Below, piece by piece: positions 49,829 to 60,000 of a DNA stretch of 60,000 bases; the stretch's first letter is position 1, and each line of letters opens with the position of its first letter. Source of the DNA: Membranipora membranacea (Eukaryota > Bryozoa > Gymnolaemata > Cheilostomatida > Membraniporidae); the NCBI GenBank assembly GCA_914767715.1, contig OU612074.1, positions 17,534,062 through 17,594,061 on the forward strand, written 5' to 3'. The translations under genes were made by a program, and so were the position numbers. The notes beneath the pieces are model-generated. The model saw only the letters and a list, made by a program, of their open reading frames with translations. It searched no databases and was not told where the DNA came from.

Positions 49829-49899
49829 GCATTGATGGTTCAGTGGTAGAATTCTCGCCTGCCACGCGGGAGGCCCGGGTTCAATTCCCGGTCAATGCA
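49829..49899 (+). tRNA. tRNA-Gly(GCC) in intron 8 of locus V
   Basis: Perfect 71-nt cloverleaf with acceptor GCATTGA/TCAATGC, anticodon stem CTCGC/GCGGG, and intact A and B boxes. The acceptor pairs differ from the upstream tRNA-Gly (GCATCGG/CCGATGC) by compensated changes, so there are two lineages of tRNA-Gly in the array. Confidence 0.9.
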
Positions 49900-51498
49900 A
49901 ATTTTGGGAGTTGTCACCTCTATAACTATAACAAACCACATAGTATACGCAAAGACGGGCTGTAAAACTTTGCATTCCAGAAATTAAAAAAATGGAAGTA
50001 GTACAATGATAGTTGGATTTGATATGAGCATCCATTTGTAAATATATTTAAGCTTTTCATCATCATCAATTCATTAGGCACGTTAGTTTTGAATTGATAT
50101 CCTTAGTTTAACCAAGGAGTAAAAGACGCTACTCCTTTGTTGAACAAACCTCATAAAACTCATGAATAGAGACTAAGTCTAAGTCTCAATCATACGCATC
50201 AAAGAAGCAATATTCTATCACTGTACACGTTATAGACGATAGTGAACACAGGAAGTGACATCATATGTCATATTGCCGAGCATTTCAATGACCCACTTGA
50301 GTTCAAACCAGAGAGATGGCACAGATGCGCCGGGAGAGATATTGCACCTTTCTCCTTTATACTATTTGGTTTCGGAGCTCGTATGTGTATCGGCAGGAGA
50401 TTCGCTGAACAGGGGATAATGTTAGGTGTAGCTGTGGTTAATTTGAAGATATTTATGACAAAATTGACAATTTTGGAATATAAGGACACTTCCATGCGGT
50501 GGCTATACTTAGATTGCCCTAACTCCATGAAATATAATGACTAAGTAGTCATAATACAAAGCCATTCCTTTTTCATTCGATTTAATAGGACCTGTCCGTG
50601 ATGTTCAAAGATTTTCATAACCCAATCAGACAATTTCAAATATATTCCTATGTCTTGGTCTTTATCAAACAACTTAGGATATAGCTGTGGCGGGTATCTG
50701 CATTTCTTTAGTGCGCTTTTCTAACCATTAAATACGACTGATGTTCTGATATATGTGCATTTTCCTCCTGCATGGGACTTGTACAACATGCCAGTGAAAT
50801 TTTGTTGTTGTTATGCTTTCTGTACTGTATATAGTTGTCCTTTCTTACCTGGAAAGTGGACAACTCTGCTAACAAATAATGAGAGTCAGGGGTTTGGAAC
50901 AACTCATATAACTAATCTCATATAACTTGTTAAACTTCATTTCAGTTAATGATTAGGTTCCAAGTGGAACTGGTTGATCCCTCTCTCAAACTCGACATAG
51001 TGACCAAGGTGTTCTACAGCCCTGACAAGCTAGTATCAGTTTATCTAACGGAACAAGACAGTTCCAGTTAACTACACAGGAAAGAAACTTATTAATATTT
51101 TGAAATCTAGTTTGCGTTATAAGATATTAAATTAAACATTTCTGCTGATAGCTTTGTAAGATCATTGAAAACAATTAAACTTTATCCCAAGGAACTCAAA
51201 AAAATTGCAAATAAATCAACGCAAATCAAATTACTTCAAGTTCATGAAATCATCTTACTCACCAGCTAATGTATTTTTGAGATAGGTCAGGAAAAACAAG
51301 AAAGGATTCCAATAGAACGGAACAGCTCTACCTGTTAAATTGATTCTGAGCATAAAAATTCCAAGCTTTGGTTGAACGGTTTGAGGCAGTATAGCAGGTA
51401 GTGCCAGGAATTTTCAATATGAAGGATTGCAATTGCAAATGAACAAGTATTATTTGTCATTAGATTGTCTCAAGAAAAAAGTTTACCAAAAGCTAGCA

Positions 51499-51626
51499 CT
51501 CCGTGACAGGGAATCGAAACCTGGTCTCCCACAATCTGCTGAACTACTAGACAGGATATCCTGCTCTGCGGCTCAGTTTCTATCAGACTTGACAGGCGGC
51601 GATACTCACCACTATACTATCACAGA
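51499..51626 (-). pseudogene. tRNA-Asp with intron, decayed
   Basis: Family layout is kept, but the 3' anticodon strand (CCCACA on the plus strand for CCCGCG), a T-stem base, a D-arm-side base (GGCGGCGAT) and one acceptor base are changed. Confidence 0.7.
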
Positions 51627-52159
51627 TTGACTGCCTATATCATAGTGATCAGTGTGTTTTTTAAGCAGCCATTTAGTATGCTTAATGATACCCTGTTAAA
51701 TGCTAGGTTATAAATGTTTTTTGGGTAAATGATACTTATAAGCTAATTACTCACAGAAAATGCAGGCGAAGGCGAAAGTTATTCTAATGTGCAAACCAAC
51801 AGCTTTGTATGCGAAAAAAGCCTTTGCCAGAAGCTTGCAGCTTGTATCATTAGAGCTATTTGGTCTATGATGACAATGCTATCATTGTTGCGTTTTTGTT
51901 ACATGTGGGGAGTTATCCACTGACAGACAGAGAAAAGATAACTGCTTTATCAAGAATGTTTTTTTTCGTGAAGATTGATATGTTACTGATCTCATGTCCT
52001 CATGTGATCTTTTGGGTTTTGAAGGAGGGCGAAGTTGTGGCAATTAATCGACAACTTGTAAACTGTGAACCTGAGTTAAAGCTTCTAAACAATCTGATAA
52101 CAGATATACTTTGAACTTTACATTTGAATATGGCAAGGCAAACTGAGGTAAAATGTATA

Positions 52160-52231
52160 TGACCCCGACGTGACTCGAACACGCAGCCTTCTGATCTGGA
52201 GTCAGACGCGCTACCATTGCGCCACAGAGTC
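52160..52231 (-). tRNA. tRNA-Trp(CCA)
   Basis: A 72-nt cloverleaf: acceptor GACTCTG pairs with CGGGGTC using G-U pairs, D-arm GCGC region intact, anticodon arm CTGACTCCAGATCAG, and T-loop TTCGAGT intact. It is the best-preserved tRNA-Trp of the array. Confidence 0.85.
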
Positions 52232-52361
52232 TGTATATGCCAAGTGATAGGGGAACTAAAACAAACCGCAACCAAAAACTCAGAGCAGAGTAGCAGACTT
52301 GAAACCCATACTGCAGCTCAAGCTGCCTGAATTTAGAAATTAGCTTTTCAACAGCTAGCAC

Positions 52362-52389
52362 TCTGTGACAAGGAATCAAACCCCGGTAT
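52362..52389 (-). pseudogene. tRNA-Asp 3' half relic
   Basis: Paralogue of 8934-8963 and 30615-30642, with further changes. Confidence 0.65.
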
Positions 52390-52697
52390 TGATGATTTAG
52401 GAGGGTTGATTCTCCAACTAGCGTACATGGAGTTTTCAATCAATGGTATAGGCAATATCTGATTTTCACAGGTCAATTCTAATGCTGAATTGGATTGCTA
52501 ATGGCTTTTTGATCTAGTACACGATAAATTCAGATCTTGAGATTTCAGAGGTTTTGTGATTTTGTTCGTGATTGAATAGCAAGCAGTGCCAGGAGTTCAT
52601 AACTGGAAGGGTGATTGCAACTAACCTTGAAGATTTATTATTTGCTTCTGTGATGCATAAAATTAGCAAATGAAAAGAGACTTTGTGAAAACAAGCT

Positions 52698-52778
52698 CTC
52701 TGTGACGGGGAATCAAACCCTTGTCTCCCGCGATCTGTTGAACTACTAGACAGGATATCCTGTTTTGCTCTCAGTTCA
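52698..52778 (-). pseudogene. tRNA-Asp 3' part and intron, 5' half lost
   Basis: T-arm and 3' anticodon strand are present with changes, followed by the start of the intron. The 5' half (D-arm, acceptor) present in 30947-31073 is missing, and a micro-foldback lies at that point. Confidence 0.7.
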
Positions 52779-52783
52779 TGGCT

Positions 52784-52847
52784 GGTAATACCAGAGACTA
52801 TAGATATCTATAGATTATATAGATTATCTATAGTCTCTGGTAATACC
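52784..52847. mobile_element. Micro-foldback, 46 bp, flanked by a 9-bp direct repeat
   Basis: GGTAATACC occurs at 52784-52792 and 52839-52847. Between them, 52793-52838 is a nearly perfect palindrome with arms beginning AGAGACTATAGAT. Counting the adjacent CC/GG, the stem is at least 15 bp. This looks like a tiny foldback insert with a target-site duplication, although template-switch repair could produce the same pattern. Confidence 0.7.
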
Positions 52848-53004
52848 CTGTTGCTCAGCTTTATGATACCTTTCTAAATTATGGTGGTTTGTGGTAAACC
52901 AATGCAGGTAGTATACAACCAAATAAACATATTTGTGTGGAGGCGATTAATTATCAAAGGCAGAACGAGAATTATCACCGGCGAGAGTGATGATAGTGGC
53001 ATCC

Positions 53005-53285
53005 TTCTATCAAGTAGTATTAATTATAATCAAATATTATCACATAGTATTAAATAGAATCAAATAGTCTTAAAAAATAATGAAATCAAATAGTATCAAA
53101 TATAATCAAATATTATCAAGTTGTATCAAACAGTATTAAATATAATCAAATATTATCAAATAATATTTAATAGTATCATATAGTATTAAAAAATAATGAA
53201 ATCAAATAGTATTAAATAGAATCAAATATTATCAAATAGTATTAAAAAGAATCAAATGGAATAAATAATAAATATGATCAATATG
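53005..53285. repeat. AT-rich array with 10-bp step
   Basis: Same family as 9632-10225, in the spacer between V and VI, with a short continuation at 53445-53485. Confidence 0.8.
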
Positions 53286-53485
53286 TATCCAAGACGCTGC
53301 CGTACCACTAAACGCCAGTGCATTTTTTTAATTACTATATGTACAACTGAGTTACATCGAGAATGGTCACATACATACATTTCTTTATCATCCTAGCCAT
53401 GATATAATATGTAAAAATACAAATCAATCACTCAATCAATGGTATAAAAATTAAAATATAATCAAATAGAATCAAATAGTATTGA

Positions 53486-54890
53486 ATCGTTGTTTGATTT
53501 GCACAAATATATATTTTGTTTTATCGGCAGCACTAGTCTTCAAATCAAGTTCATTGAAAATTAAGCTACAGCTGACCTCCCAAAACCTCATCGTATAATC
53601 ACTGTGTAGTTTTTGACAACAGCATGAACTCAACATAATTTTCATGAAAGGAAATAATGACATGGTACCAGACCTCGAGGACTGTGAATCCCTCCGGTTT
53701 GGTACTCGTCAGCATGAGATGATGTTTATGATGAGTCGATGTTTGATGAATTTGAAGAAACATGAGTGTCGAGCTAGACTTGAGTGTGTTTTCTCGTGTG
53801 GCGGACTGGGACTTGAAAATGTGTCATCAAAAAAGGTTGTCTGACTCAAATTGGTTATTGTTTGATTCACAAAATTTATATATGCCAACCAAACTAAGGA
53901 TGGAAATTAGTTGTTAACAATGCTTGATCCATTTAAAAAAGGTAATATTAAAGGTTTTGATACTGGCGTATGTTTTAACACTGATTCATATTTTGAAATT
54001 ATTCCTGTGCTAGTCTACTTTAGAACAGATGTGTGATTATTTATAAAATAATCAGGAGTTTTTCGATCATGGGTGAAATGACCCAACATCATTTTACCAC
54101 CCCTATTGTATGGGTGCGTCAACAAAGAGCCATTAATTGAGTAATCTGTTACGGGTACAGACCAACCCGTTGAAGAAATTTAAATATTTCAATAGGGAAT
54201 TTTAGAATGACAGGTAAAAGAATAAAGATGCCACTAGGTTTATCTGACCCAGATCTTAATCACTATGTTTCCATGTGAGTTTCGAGGTCGGCCTAGATCG
54301 AGCTGAGTTGTCACCTCTTGGCTCGATCTCTAAATATTCAGTCATTCCCATGTTAGAGCTGAGAAAACAAAACATCAAAAAAATCTATATCTATATCAAA
54401 TTCTATATTTGGATATGTGTGTTTTCTGTAGTTTTTTCCCACGACCCGGCAACCCAGGACATTCAGTTTTACTCGGCAACCCAGGCTGTCAACATTAACC
54501 CTTGTTGGCCAGGATAGTAACTTGTGATATTGTCGGACTTTACTCATAGAATATATAACTCGTAGAATAGACATTGGCCTGAAGGTTGCTCAACAATATT
54601 TGGATCGGTAAGTTCTATTCATAATTTCTAAAGTCAGTCTAGCTTGCAGTTTTGTCTTGCTTGTGTGAAACAAAGCCGTAGGAAAATTGAAATACTTTGT
54701 CATTCATATGTTGGCCTTTGGCTAGTAACACTCTGTCAATGGGGCCTCATACTAAGGATACAGATGATTTCATGCCAAAGACTTAATAATATTATTAAGT
54801 CTATGGTTCAAGCACATCTCATGCAAACAATAATATCATGCTGTGAAATAAAGTATTTGCTGTGAGCTGGCATTTAAATTTGTATGCCAG
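53486..54890. other. Spacer upstream of P450 VI
   Basis: Diverged version of the spacers upstream of II and IV. The upstream tRNA-Gly is not found here. A perfect 22-bp palindrome (54780-54801, GACTTAATAAT and its complement) lies within it. No gene is visible. Confidence 0.5.
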
Positions 54891-55467
54891 TCTGAAATCT
54901 GCCTCCCTATGTGCCTACATTATTTGCGCGCCTCATTGCTAACCTCATACTCCATCGTTACACTATCTGGTGAGTCTCAAATTCACATTTTATCCTAAAA
55001 TCTTCTTTTTAGCTGTTTCAAAAAGTTTGGTTTCCATAACATCCTCAGTAATTTTCAATGCAACTGTCTAAGCCTTGATCGTTTTTTGCCTTGCATTGAA
55101 ACTTGGAAACTCCTTTTTTTTATTATTAATCTCAGTGTGACTGCTTGAAAAAAAGAAAACGGCGCTTTAAAGCAGTTATCACGCCAGGGCTAAAATATTT
55201 TTCATCGTTAAAGATCAAAGCAAAGAAATATGGTTGCAAAGAAGTTCAAGTCTATCCCAAAGATCAGCAGTGTCTCTCTACTACGAAACATTCTTGGCTT
55301 TGGCAAGTTCTTCTGTAATTCTCACAATAACTTGCAGGATGGAATTTTCAAAAAGATATTAGCTAAGGTAGGTGAACAGCAAAACTTCTTTGACATCAAA
55401 ATCATCGATGATAAAGGTGATGTTCTTTAAAACTCAAAATGCAAGGAATAGGGGCATTTTACACAAA

Positions 55468-55978
55468 TAGACAGTTTTCTGAGCTCTGATTTAGGCCTCA
55501 GTTCGGAGTTGTCCTCTCTCCAGCTTGGTACTTTTAACCCACGCCACATAGGAAATACATGCTGAAAAGAGGGTTATCTTGATAACGCTTATAAAAGGAT
55601 AAACATTATTTTTGATTCAGAATCTGCAGCATTGAAAACTCATATGTACATAGTTTGGGAAATCATTTTAGTATTTGGATAGTCAATTATAGCATTTTCT
55701 GCCTGTTTTGCGGACAGTTTGGCAGAATTTTTCATGAGTTATGTCATTAAAATTAAGATTAATCATCATTCAAGCCTCCAATGATTTGGAAACCCTGTCT
55801 CATAAGGTTTTCAATGGTGCAGAATCTGAATCGATAATCATTTTTATCCCAACATAAGCGGTCTTCAAGATAACCCTCTTTCAGCAGGTTTTCCCTATGC
55901 GGCGCGGGTTAAAAGTACCAAACTGGAGAGAGGATAACTCCAAACTGAGGCATAAATAAGAGCTCAGAAACCTGTCTA
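55468..55978. mobile_element. MITE with about 125-bp terminal inverted repeats
   Basis: The left arm (from TAGACAG, with CTGAGCTCTGATTTA and CTCTCCAGCTTGGTACTTTT) is mirrored by the right arm (AAAAGTACCAAACTGGAGAG to CTGTCTA) over about 125 bases. Locus V has the empty site at about 45728 (ACACAAATTACC). The ends start with TA on both sides, as a TA target duplication (Tc1/mariner type) would give, but three-base alternatives cannot be excluded. Non-autonomous. Confidence 0.75.
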
Positions 55979-57364
55979 TTACCATCCACATCTGGCCACA
56001 CTTTGTTAGCTGAGATAATCCAAAAGCGTTGTGATATTGCATCCGAGTTATGTGAATAACTGAAAAGATCGGGTTGCTATAACAAGATCACTACACATGC
56101 ATGTTTACTGCATGCCAAACCTTGATCATACCCAGCTATAAAGAAATTTGCCCAACAACTTGCCAAAATGCAATTGCTATGCATATTACTAAGATTACTG
56201 AGAAAACCTGTTGACCGTTGTAGTTTAAGCTGTGAGTTAATGAAACAAAAGATTCAAAGGCGGTAGCAAGGTACCCCAAATCCTAAAAGTCCTAAACAAA
56301 TCTAGAGACAATAATACATCCTAAATGTGTGAAACCGAATCTGATCATTTCGAGCACGTAGCAAGTTGCCTTATATACACTTAGACAGATGAAAAACAAC
56401 ACTTGCCGATAAACACAGGAACACTCTTTGTGTACACATTGTAACTGGTCGATGCGCATATAATGAACTTTCACACTGAGAATAGAAATGTATTTCTGTC
56501 TCAAATCTCATTATTATGTAAGATCATTTACTAAAGTCTACCCTCCATCTTACATGGAACAACTTTTGCTTGACATTCTATCAATACTCTGATTAACATT
56601 CTGTAGGTGGAGACAAGCCCTACTTACGGATTCATAAACAGAAGGAATTGTGGGTAAAGAAGCTAGGCTCAATTATTAGATTCCCAGGGAAGCCTGCTTT
56701 AGTTGAGGTGAGTGTTGAAACCACATATCCCATATCCTGTTTAAATGGGAACCATCAATATTGCAATCTTCTTATTTTAATTTTGAAATGGAAGGTGTGA
56801 AAGTAATAATATTTTGGATAAGTATATGGCATTGTGTGTCATAATATGGGTCTGTAATTAATGTATTTTCAAGGTTATCTCCCCCTGTGACTGGTACAGT
56901 TTGAGTGACTAACAGTGATCTAGTGATTGGAGATTACAAAGTGCCTAAAGGTGTAAGTTCTCTATATTACAAATGCCGAAAGGTGTAAGTTATCTGTTTC
57001 CTGGTTTCAGTATATCAATGAATTGTGATGAAGACAATAAAGTTTTGAACATATGATTTTTTCATGACCAAACCACCCATCAAGATATTTGTCAACGGTA
57101 ATTGCTTCATTGAGAATAAAAGAGCTCACAACATGTTCAGGCTCTTTATATGGTCTTCTACACTTACTAATAACTATCTCCCGACCACCCAACACCCATT
57201 GAAGGCGAATAAGAAGTTGAGCTGCTTCGATGAATGGAGTTTTCCGTAGAGATTTAAAAAGGATTATTTACGTAACTTATGTATTGTATTGCCGTGGAAA
57301 CCGAGCTAAAATAGCAGAGCTTGGCCCCTGCAGCCAATCTGACCTAAATGGTGGTGTTTATCAA

Positions 57365-57435
57365 GCATTGATGGTTCAGTGGTAGAATTCTCGCCTGCCA
57401 CGCGGGAGGCCCGGGTTCAATTCCCGGTCAATGCA
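57365..57435 (+). tRNA. tRNA-Gly(GCC) in intron 8 of locus VI
   Basis: Identical in layout to 49829-49899, with a perfect acceptor stem GCATTGA/TCAATGC, anticodon GCC and intact internal promoter boxes. Probably active although the host gene is dead. Confidence 0.9.
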
Positions 57436-57538
57436 AATTTTGGGAGTTGTCGACTCTAAAACTATATGGAAAACCAAATGGTATATGCTAAGACAGGGCT
57501 GTGAAGCTTTGCATTTCAGAAATATAAAAATCGGAAGC

Positions 57539-57579
57539 AGTACCAATGAACTAAAGGGGGTTTAGTTCATTGGTAGTAC
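57539..57579. repeat. Micro-foldback with 15-bp perfect arms
   Basis: TACCAATGAACTAAA (57541-57555), a GGGGG loop, then its exact complement (57561-57575). AGTAC occurs at both edges (57539-57543, 57575-57579). Locus V reads straight through at about 49990 (AGTAGTACAATGATAG), so the hairpin was inserted here. Confidence 0.75.
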
Positions 57580-58633
57580 AATTTTAGTTGTATTTGATAA
57601 GAGCATCTATTTGTAAATATATTTTTATGCTTTTTAACATCAAATTCTAAAGTTTTCTGACAACAGTAACTATTGGATCATCAACCCATTAGGCACAGAC
57701 CTTTCTTTAAATTTTAATTTTGCGTGATCTTTGATCCTTAGTTATCTTACATACACATCAAAGTAGCAATACTTATCACATGTACATGTACATGTTTCAG
57801 ACGATAGTGAACACTGGAAGTGACATCATTTTTCATATGGCCGAGCACTTCAATGACCCACTCGAGTTCAAACCAGAGAGATGCCTCAGAAGTGCCAGGA
57901 GAGATATTGCACCGTTCTCCTTTATACCGTTTGGTTTCGGAGCTCATATTTGTATCGGCAGAAGAATCGCTGAGCAGGAATTAATGTTAGCTATAGCTGT
58001 GGTTAGTTTGATTATGCCTGGAAATATGCCATTTGAAGATTCTCATATCGAAGTCAAACCATTTCCAATCTATTCTTGCATCTTTAGCAACCATATTGCA
58101 ATATGAGGCTACTTAAACTACCAATACCCAACAAAATATATTGATTAGGTATTATTTTTCATGTCCCATTCAGACAATTTCAATTATATTCCTAAGTCTG
58201 GGTCTTTATCAAACAATTTAAGATATTATTTTAAAATCACAATGGAAAAGATAGTTGTGATACTTTCCCTTACAGTCTTAACGCTATGCAGCCCAGTATT
58301 GTAGACTGGTAGCTGCCATTCCTTAGTGTTCAGTTATATCAATTTTTCCCTCCAGCATGCCACTGAAATCTTCATGTTATGTTACGTGTATTGAGTTGTC
58401 CTTTCTTACATAGAAAGCAGACAACTCTGCTGACAAATCAATAAAACCAAAGTGTGTGGGACAACTCATATAAGTAATCTAATACAACTTGTTCACCTTC
58501 ATTTCAGTTGATGATGAGGTACAAAGTGGAACTGGTTGATCCCTCTCTCAAACTTGACAGAGTGGCCAAGGTGTTCTACAGCCCTGACAAGCTAGTATCA
58601 GCGCGTCTAACAGAACGAGGCAGTTCTAGTTAA

Positions 58634-59069
58634 CTGCACAGGAAAACAATTTATCAATATTTTGAAAACTGGTTTGCGGTGCAAGACATTCAATTAAACA
58701 CTTCTTCCGGTTGCTTTGTAAGATCAATAAAAGAAATCAGATCATATCCCCGGGAACTCGCAAAAATTGAAGGAAAAATCAAGGCAAATCGAATTACTTC
58801 AAGATCATGAAATCATCTTACTCACCAACTTATATATATTTTTTTGGAGCTAGGTTAGGACAACGAGAAAGGATTCAATAGAACAGAAAAGCTCCAGTAC
58901 CTGTTCTATTGATTCTGAGCATAAAAAATCAAAGCTTGGGTGGAATTGTTTGCGGTATAGCAGGCAGTGCCAGGAATTTTTAAACTGAAGGATGAGTGCA
59001 TCTACAATTGAAAAAGTATTTTTGGCTCATTTGAGAGGCCTAGGAATAGAAGCTTACCAAAAGCTAGCT
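58634..59069. other. Spacer downstream of P450 VI
   Basis: Resembles 51072-51498 after locus V. No gene is visible. Confidence 0.5.
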
Positions 59070-59197
59070 CTCCGTGATGGGGAATCGAATGCCGGTCTCC
59101 CGCGAACTGTTAAACTACTAGACAGGATATCCTGTTCTGTTGCTCACTCTCAGTCAAAATTGACGGGCTGGGATACTCACCACTATACTATCACGGA
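59070..59197 (-). pseudogene. tRNA-Asp with intron, decayed
   Basis: Length and intron position fit the family. The 5' anticodon strand (GGGCTGGG on the plus strand for AGGCGGGG) and the T-loop (GAATGCC) are damaged. Confidence 0.7.
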
Positions 59198-59747
59198 TTG
59201 GCTAGAAATATCATAATGATCTGTGTGTTTTTTAAGCACGCTATTACCATTTAGTATGCTTAATGATGCCCTGTGAATATGTATAAATGCTAGGTGATAA
59301 ATTTTTTTTGGGTAAGTGACACTTATTAGCTAGTTACTTGCAGAAAATAACACTGATCAAAGGCGAAAGTGATTCTAATGTGCAAGCCAACAGCTTTGTA
59401 TGCTAAAAAAACCTCTGCCAGAAGCTTGCAGCTTGTATCATTAGAGCAATTGGTCTATCTGATGACAACGCTATCATTGTTGAATTTTTGTTACCTGTAG
59501 GGAGTTATCCACTAACAGAAAGAGAAAGGATAATTATTATTAATAATGTTTTTTTCATGAAGATTGATATGTTACTGATCTCATATCCTCATGTGATCTT
59601 TTGGGTTTTGAAGGAGGGCTAAGTGGTGGCAATTAATTGACCACTTGTAAACTGTGAACTTGAATTTAAGACTCTAAACAATCTGATAACAGAAATACTT
59701 TGAGCTTGCATATGAATATGGTAAGGCAAACTGAGGTAAAAGGTATA

Positions 59748-59808
59748 TGACCCTGACGTGACTCGAACTTGCAGCCTTCTGATCTGGAGTGATATGGGCT
59801 ACCGGTCT
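59748..59808 (-). pseudogene. tRNA-Trp, truncated
   Basis: Anticodon arm with CCA and a changed T-arm remain. The D-arm and 5' acceptor strand have lost about a dozen bases. Confidence 0.7.
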
Positions 59809-59931
59809 GTATATGCCATATGAATAGGTAACTGTAAGATGCTGCAAAACCAAACTTAGAGCAGCAGAATTGAAACTCTTGTTACAATTTGAGCTACCTG
59901 AATTTAGAAAAAAACTTATCAAAAGCTAGCT

Positions 59932-60000
59932 CTCCGTGACGGGGAATCAAACCCCGGTCTCCCGCGATCTGCTGAACTACTAGACAGGATACCCTGTTTT
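59932..60000 (-). tRNA. tRNA-Asp, cut by the window end
   Basis: Acceptor 3' strand, T-arm, 3' anticodon strand GCGGG and part of the intron are seen. The 5' half lies beyond the window. One T-loop base is changed (AATCAAA on the plus strand), so function is uncertain. Confidence 0.7.

Larger units (their letters stand above)
45170..51071 (+). pseudogene. Mitochondrial-type cytochrome P450 pseudogene (locus V)
   Basis: Exon traces: 1a (to 45268), 1b (45487-45575, the ATG changed to ACG), the 3' end of exon 2 only (about 46438-46481), 3 (46855-46979), 4 (47470 to about 47650, 3' end lost), 6 (47911-48075), 7 (partial at 48525, full at 48805-48974), 8 (49368-49446), 9 (50236-50436) and 10 (50946-51071). 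Exon 5 is missing. Exon 4 has a TAG (47606-47608), and exon 6 a two-base frameshift. Exons 3, 7, 8, 9 and 10 are open, and the haem loop FGFGARMCIGRRFAEQ is perfect. Exon 7 shares the GDTR patch with IV. Intron 6 holds a TTGA microsatellite and a 280-base tandem duplication, and intron 8 a good tRNA-Gly. Confidence 0.88.
54895..58633 (+). pseudogene. Mitochondrial-type cytochrome P450 pseudogene (locus VI)
   Basis: Exon traces: 1a (to 54969), 1b (to 55302; ATG 55230, MVAKKFKSIPKIS), 2 (56607-56707), 8 (56874-56952), 9 (57801-58001) and 10 (58508-58633). Exons 3-7 are deleted, so exon 2 is followed within about 170 bases by exon 8. The I-helix and ExxR are gone, so no P450 can be made. Exon 8 has an in-frame TGA (56902-56904). 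In exon 9 the haem loop reads FGFGAHICIGRR, with the conserved Arg before the Cys changed to His, and FKPERW has become FKPERC. Exon 1b ends in GCAAGT, a GC-type donor. Intron 1b contains a MITE, and intron 8 a good tRNA-Gly. Confidence 0.88.

Noticed and set aside
52000-52439. Overlapping minus-strand open frames of 91 and 131 codons
   Set aside because: They translate the tRNA-Trp gene and the tRNA-Asp half relic. Similar frames arise at each tRNA copy.

Overview
The window is AT-rich eukaryotic DNA from an animal, almost certainly an invertebrate. It has multi-exon genes with GT-AG introns of about 0.2-0.9 kb, nuclear tRNA genes with internal promoters, one tRNA family with an intron, and several small inverted-repeat transposons. 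I cannot fix the phylum. There is no bacterial-type gene organisation. The only protein-coding family I can support is a mitochondrial-type cytochrome P450, recognised by the I-helix motif AGVEST, an ExxR K-helix with two lysines, FKPERW, and a haem loop FGFGxRMCIGRR.

The window is a tandem P450 array on the plus strand. There are six loci: I (last exon only, 1682-1807), II (12802-19051, intact, 11 exons), III (24654-29608, pseudogene without exons 4 and 5), IV (33980-40268, intact, 11 exons), V (about 45170-51071, pseudogene) and VI (about 54895-58633, pseudogene without exons 3-7). Two orphan relics of exon 9 lie between II and III (22931) and between IV and V (43959). II+III and IV+V look like two copies of a two-gene unit of about 21.5 kb. 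In each, the first gene is intact and the second is decayed. I number exons 1a, 1b, 2 to 10.

Every spacer repeats one layout. After the last exon come minus-strand tRNA-Asp, tRNA-Trp, a tRNA-Asp 3' half and another tRNA-Asp, then an AT-rich array with a 10-bp step. A plus-strand tRNA-Gly follows before the next gene. A second tRNA-Gly sits inside intron 8 of genes II, III, V and VI. The tRNA-Asp(GUC) genes carry a 51-56 nt intron exactly at position 37/38, which I consider the most unusual functional feature.

Region by region. 1-1334: unassigned. 1335-2060: tail of P450 I. 2061-8192: a 6.1-kb insertion made of two 3,064-bp units that look identical, splitting a tRNA-Asp gene. 8193-29608: genes II and III. 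29609-51071: genes IV and V. 51072-60000: spacer, gene VI and the next spacer. Lineage-specific insertions stand out by comparing paralogous copies: a Harbinger-like MITE (11610-11999), a hAT-like MITE carrying a tRNA-like body (34679-35092), a long-TIR MITE (55468-55978) and micro-foldbacks. A hexanucleotide tract that drifts from AAATCG to GGGGCC fills intron 6 of pseudogene III.

All statements on identity between copies are by eye. No alignment, tRNA scan or database search was run.
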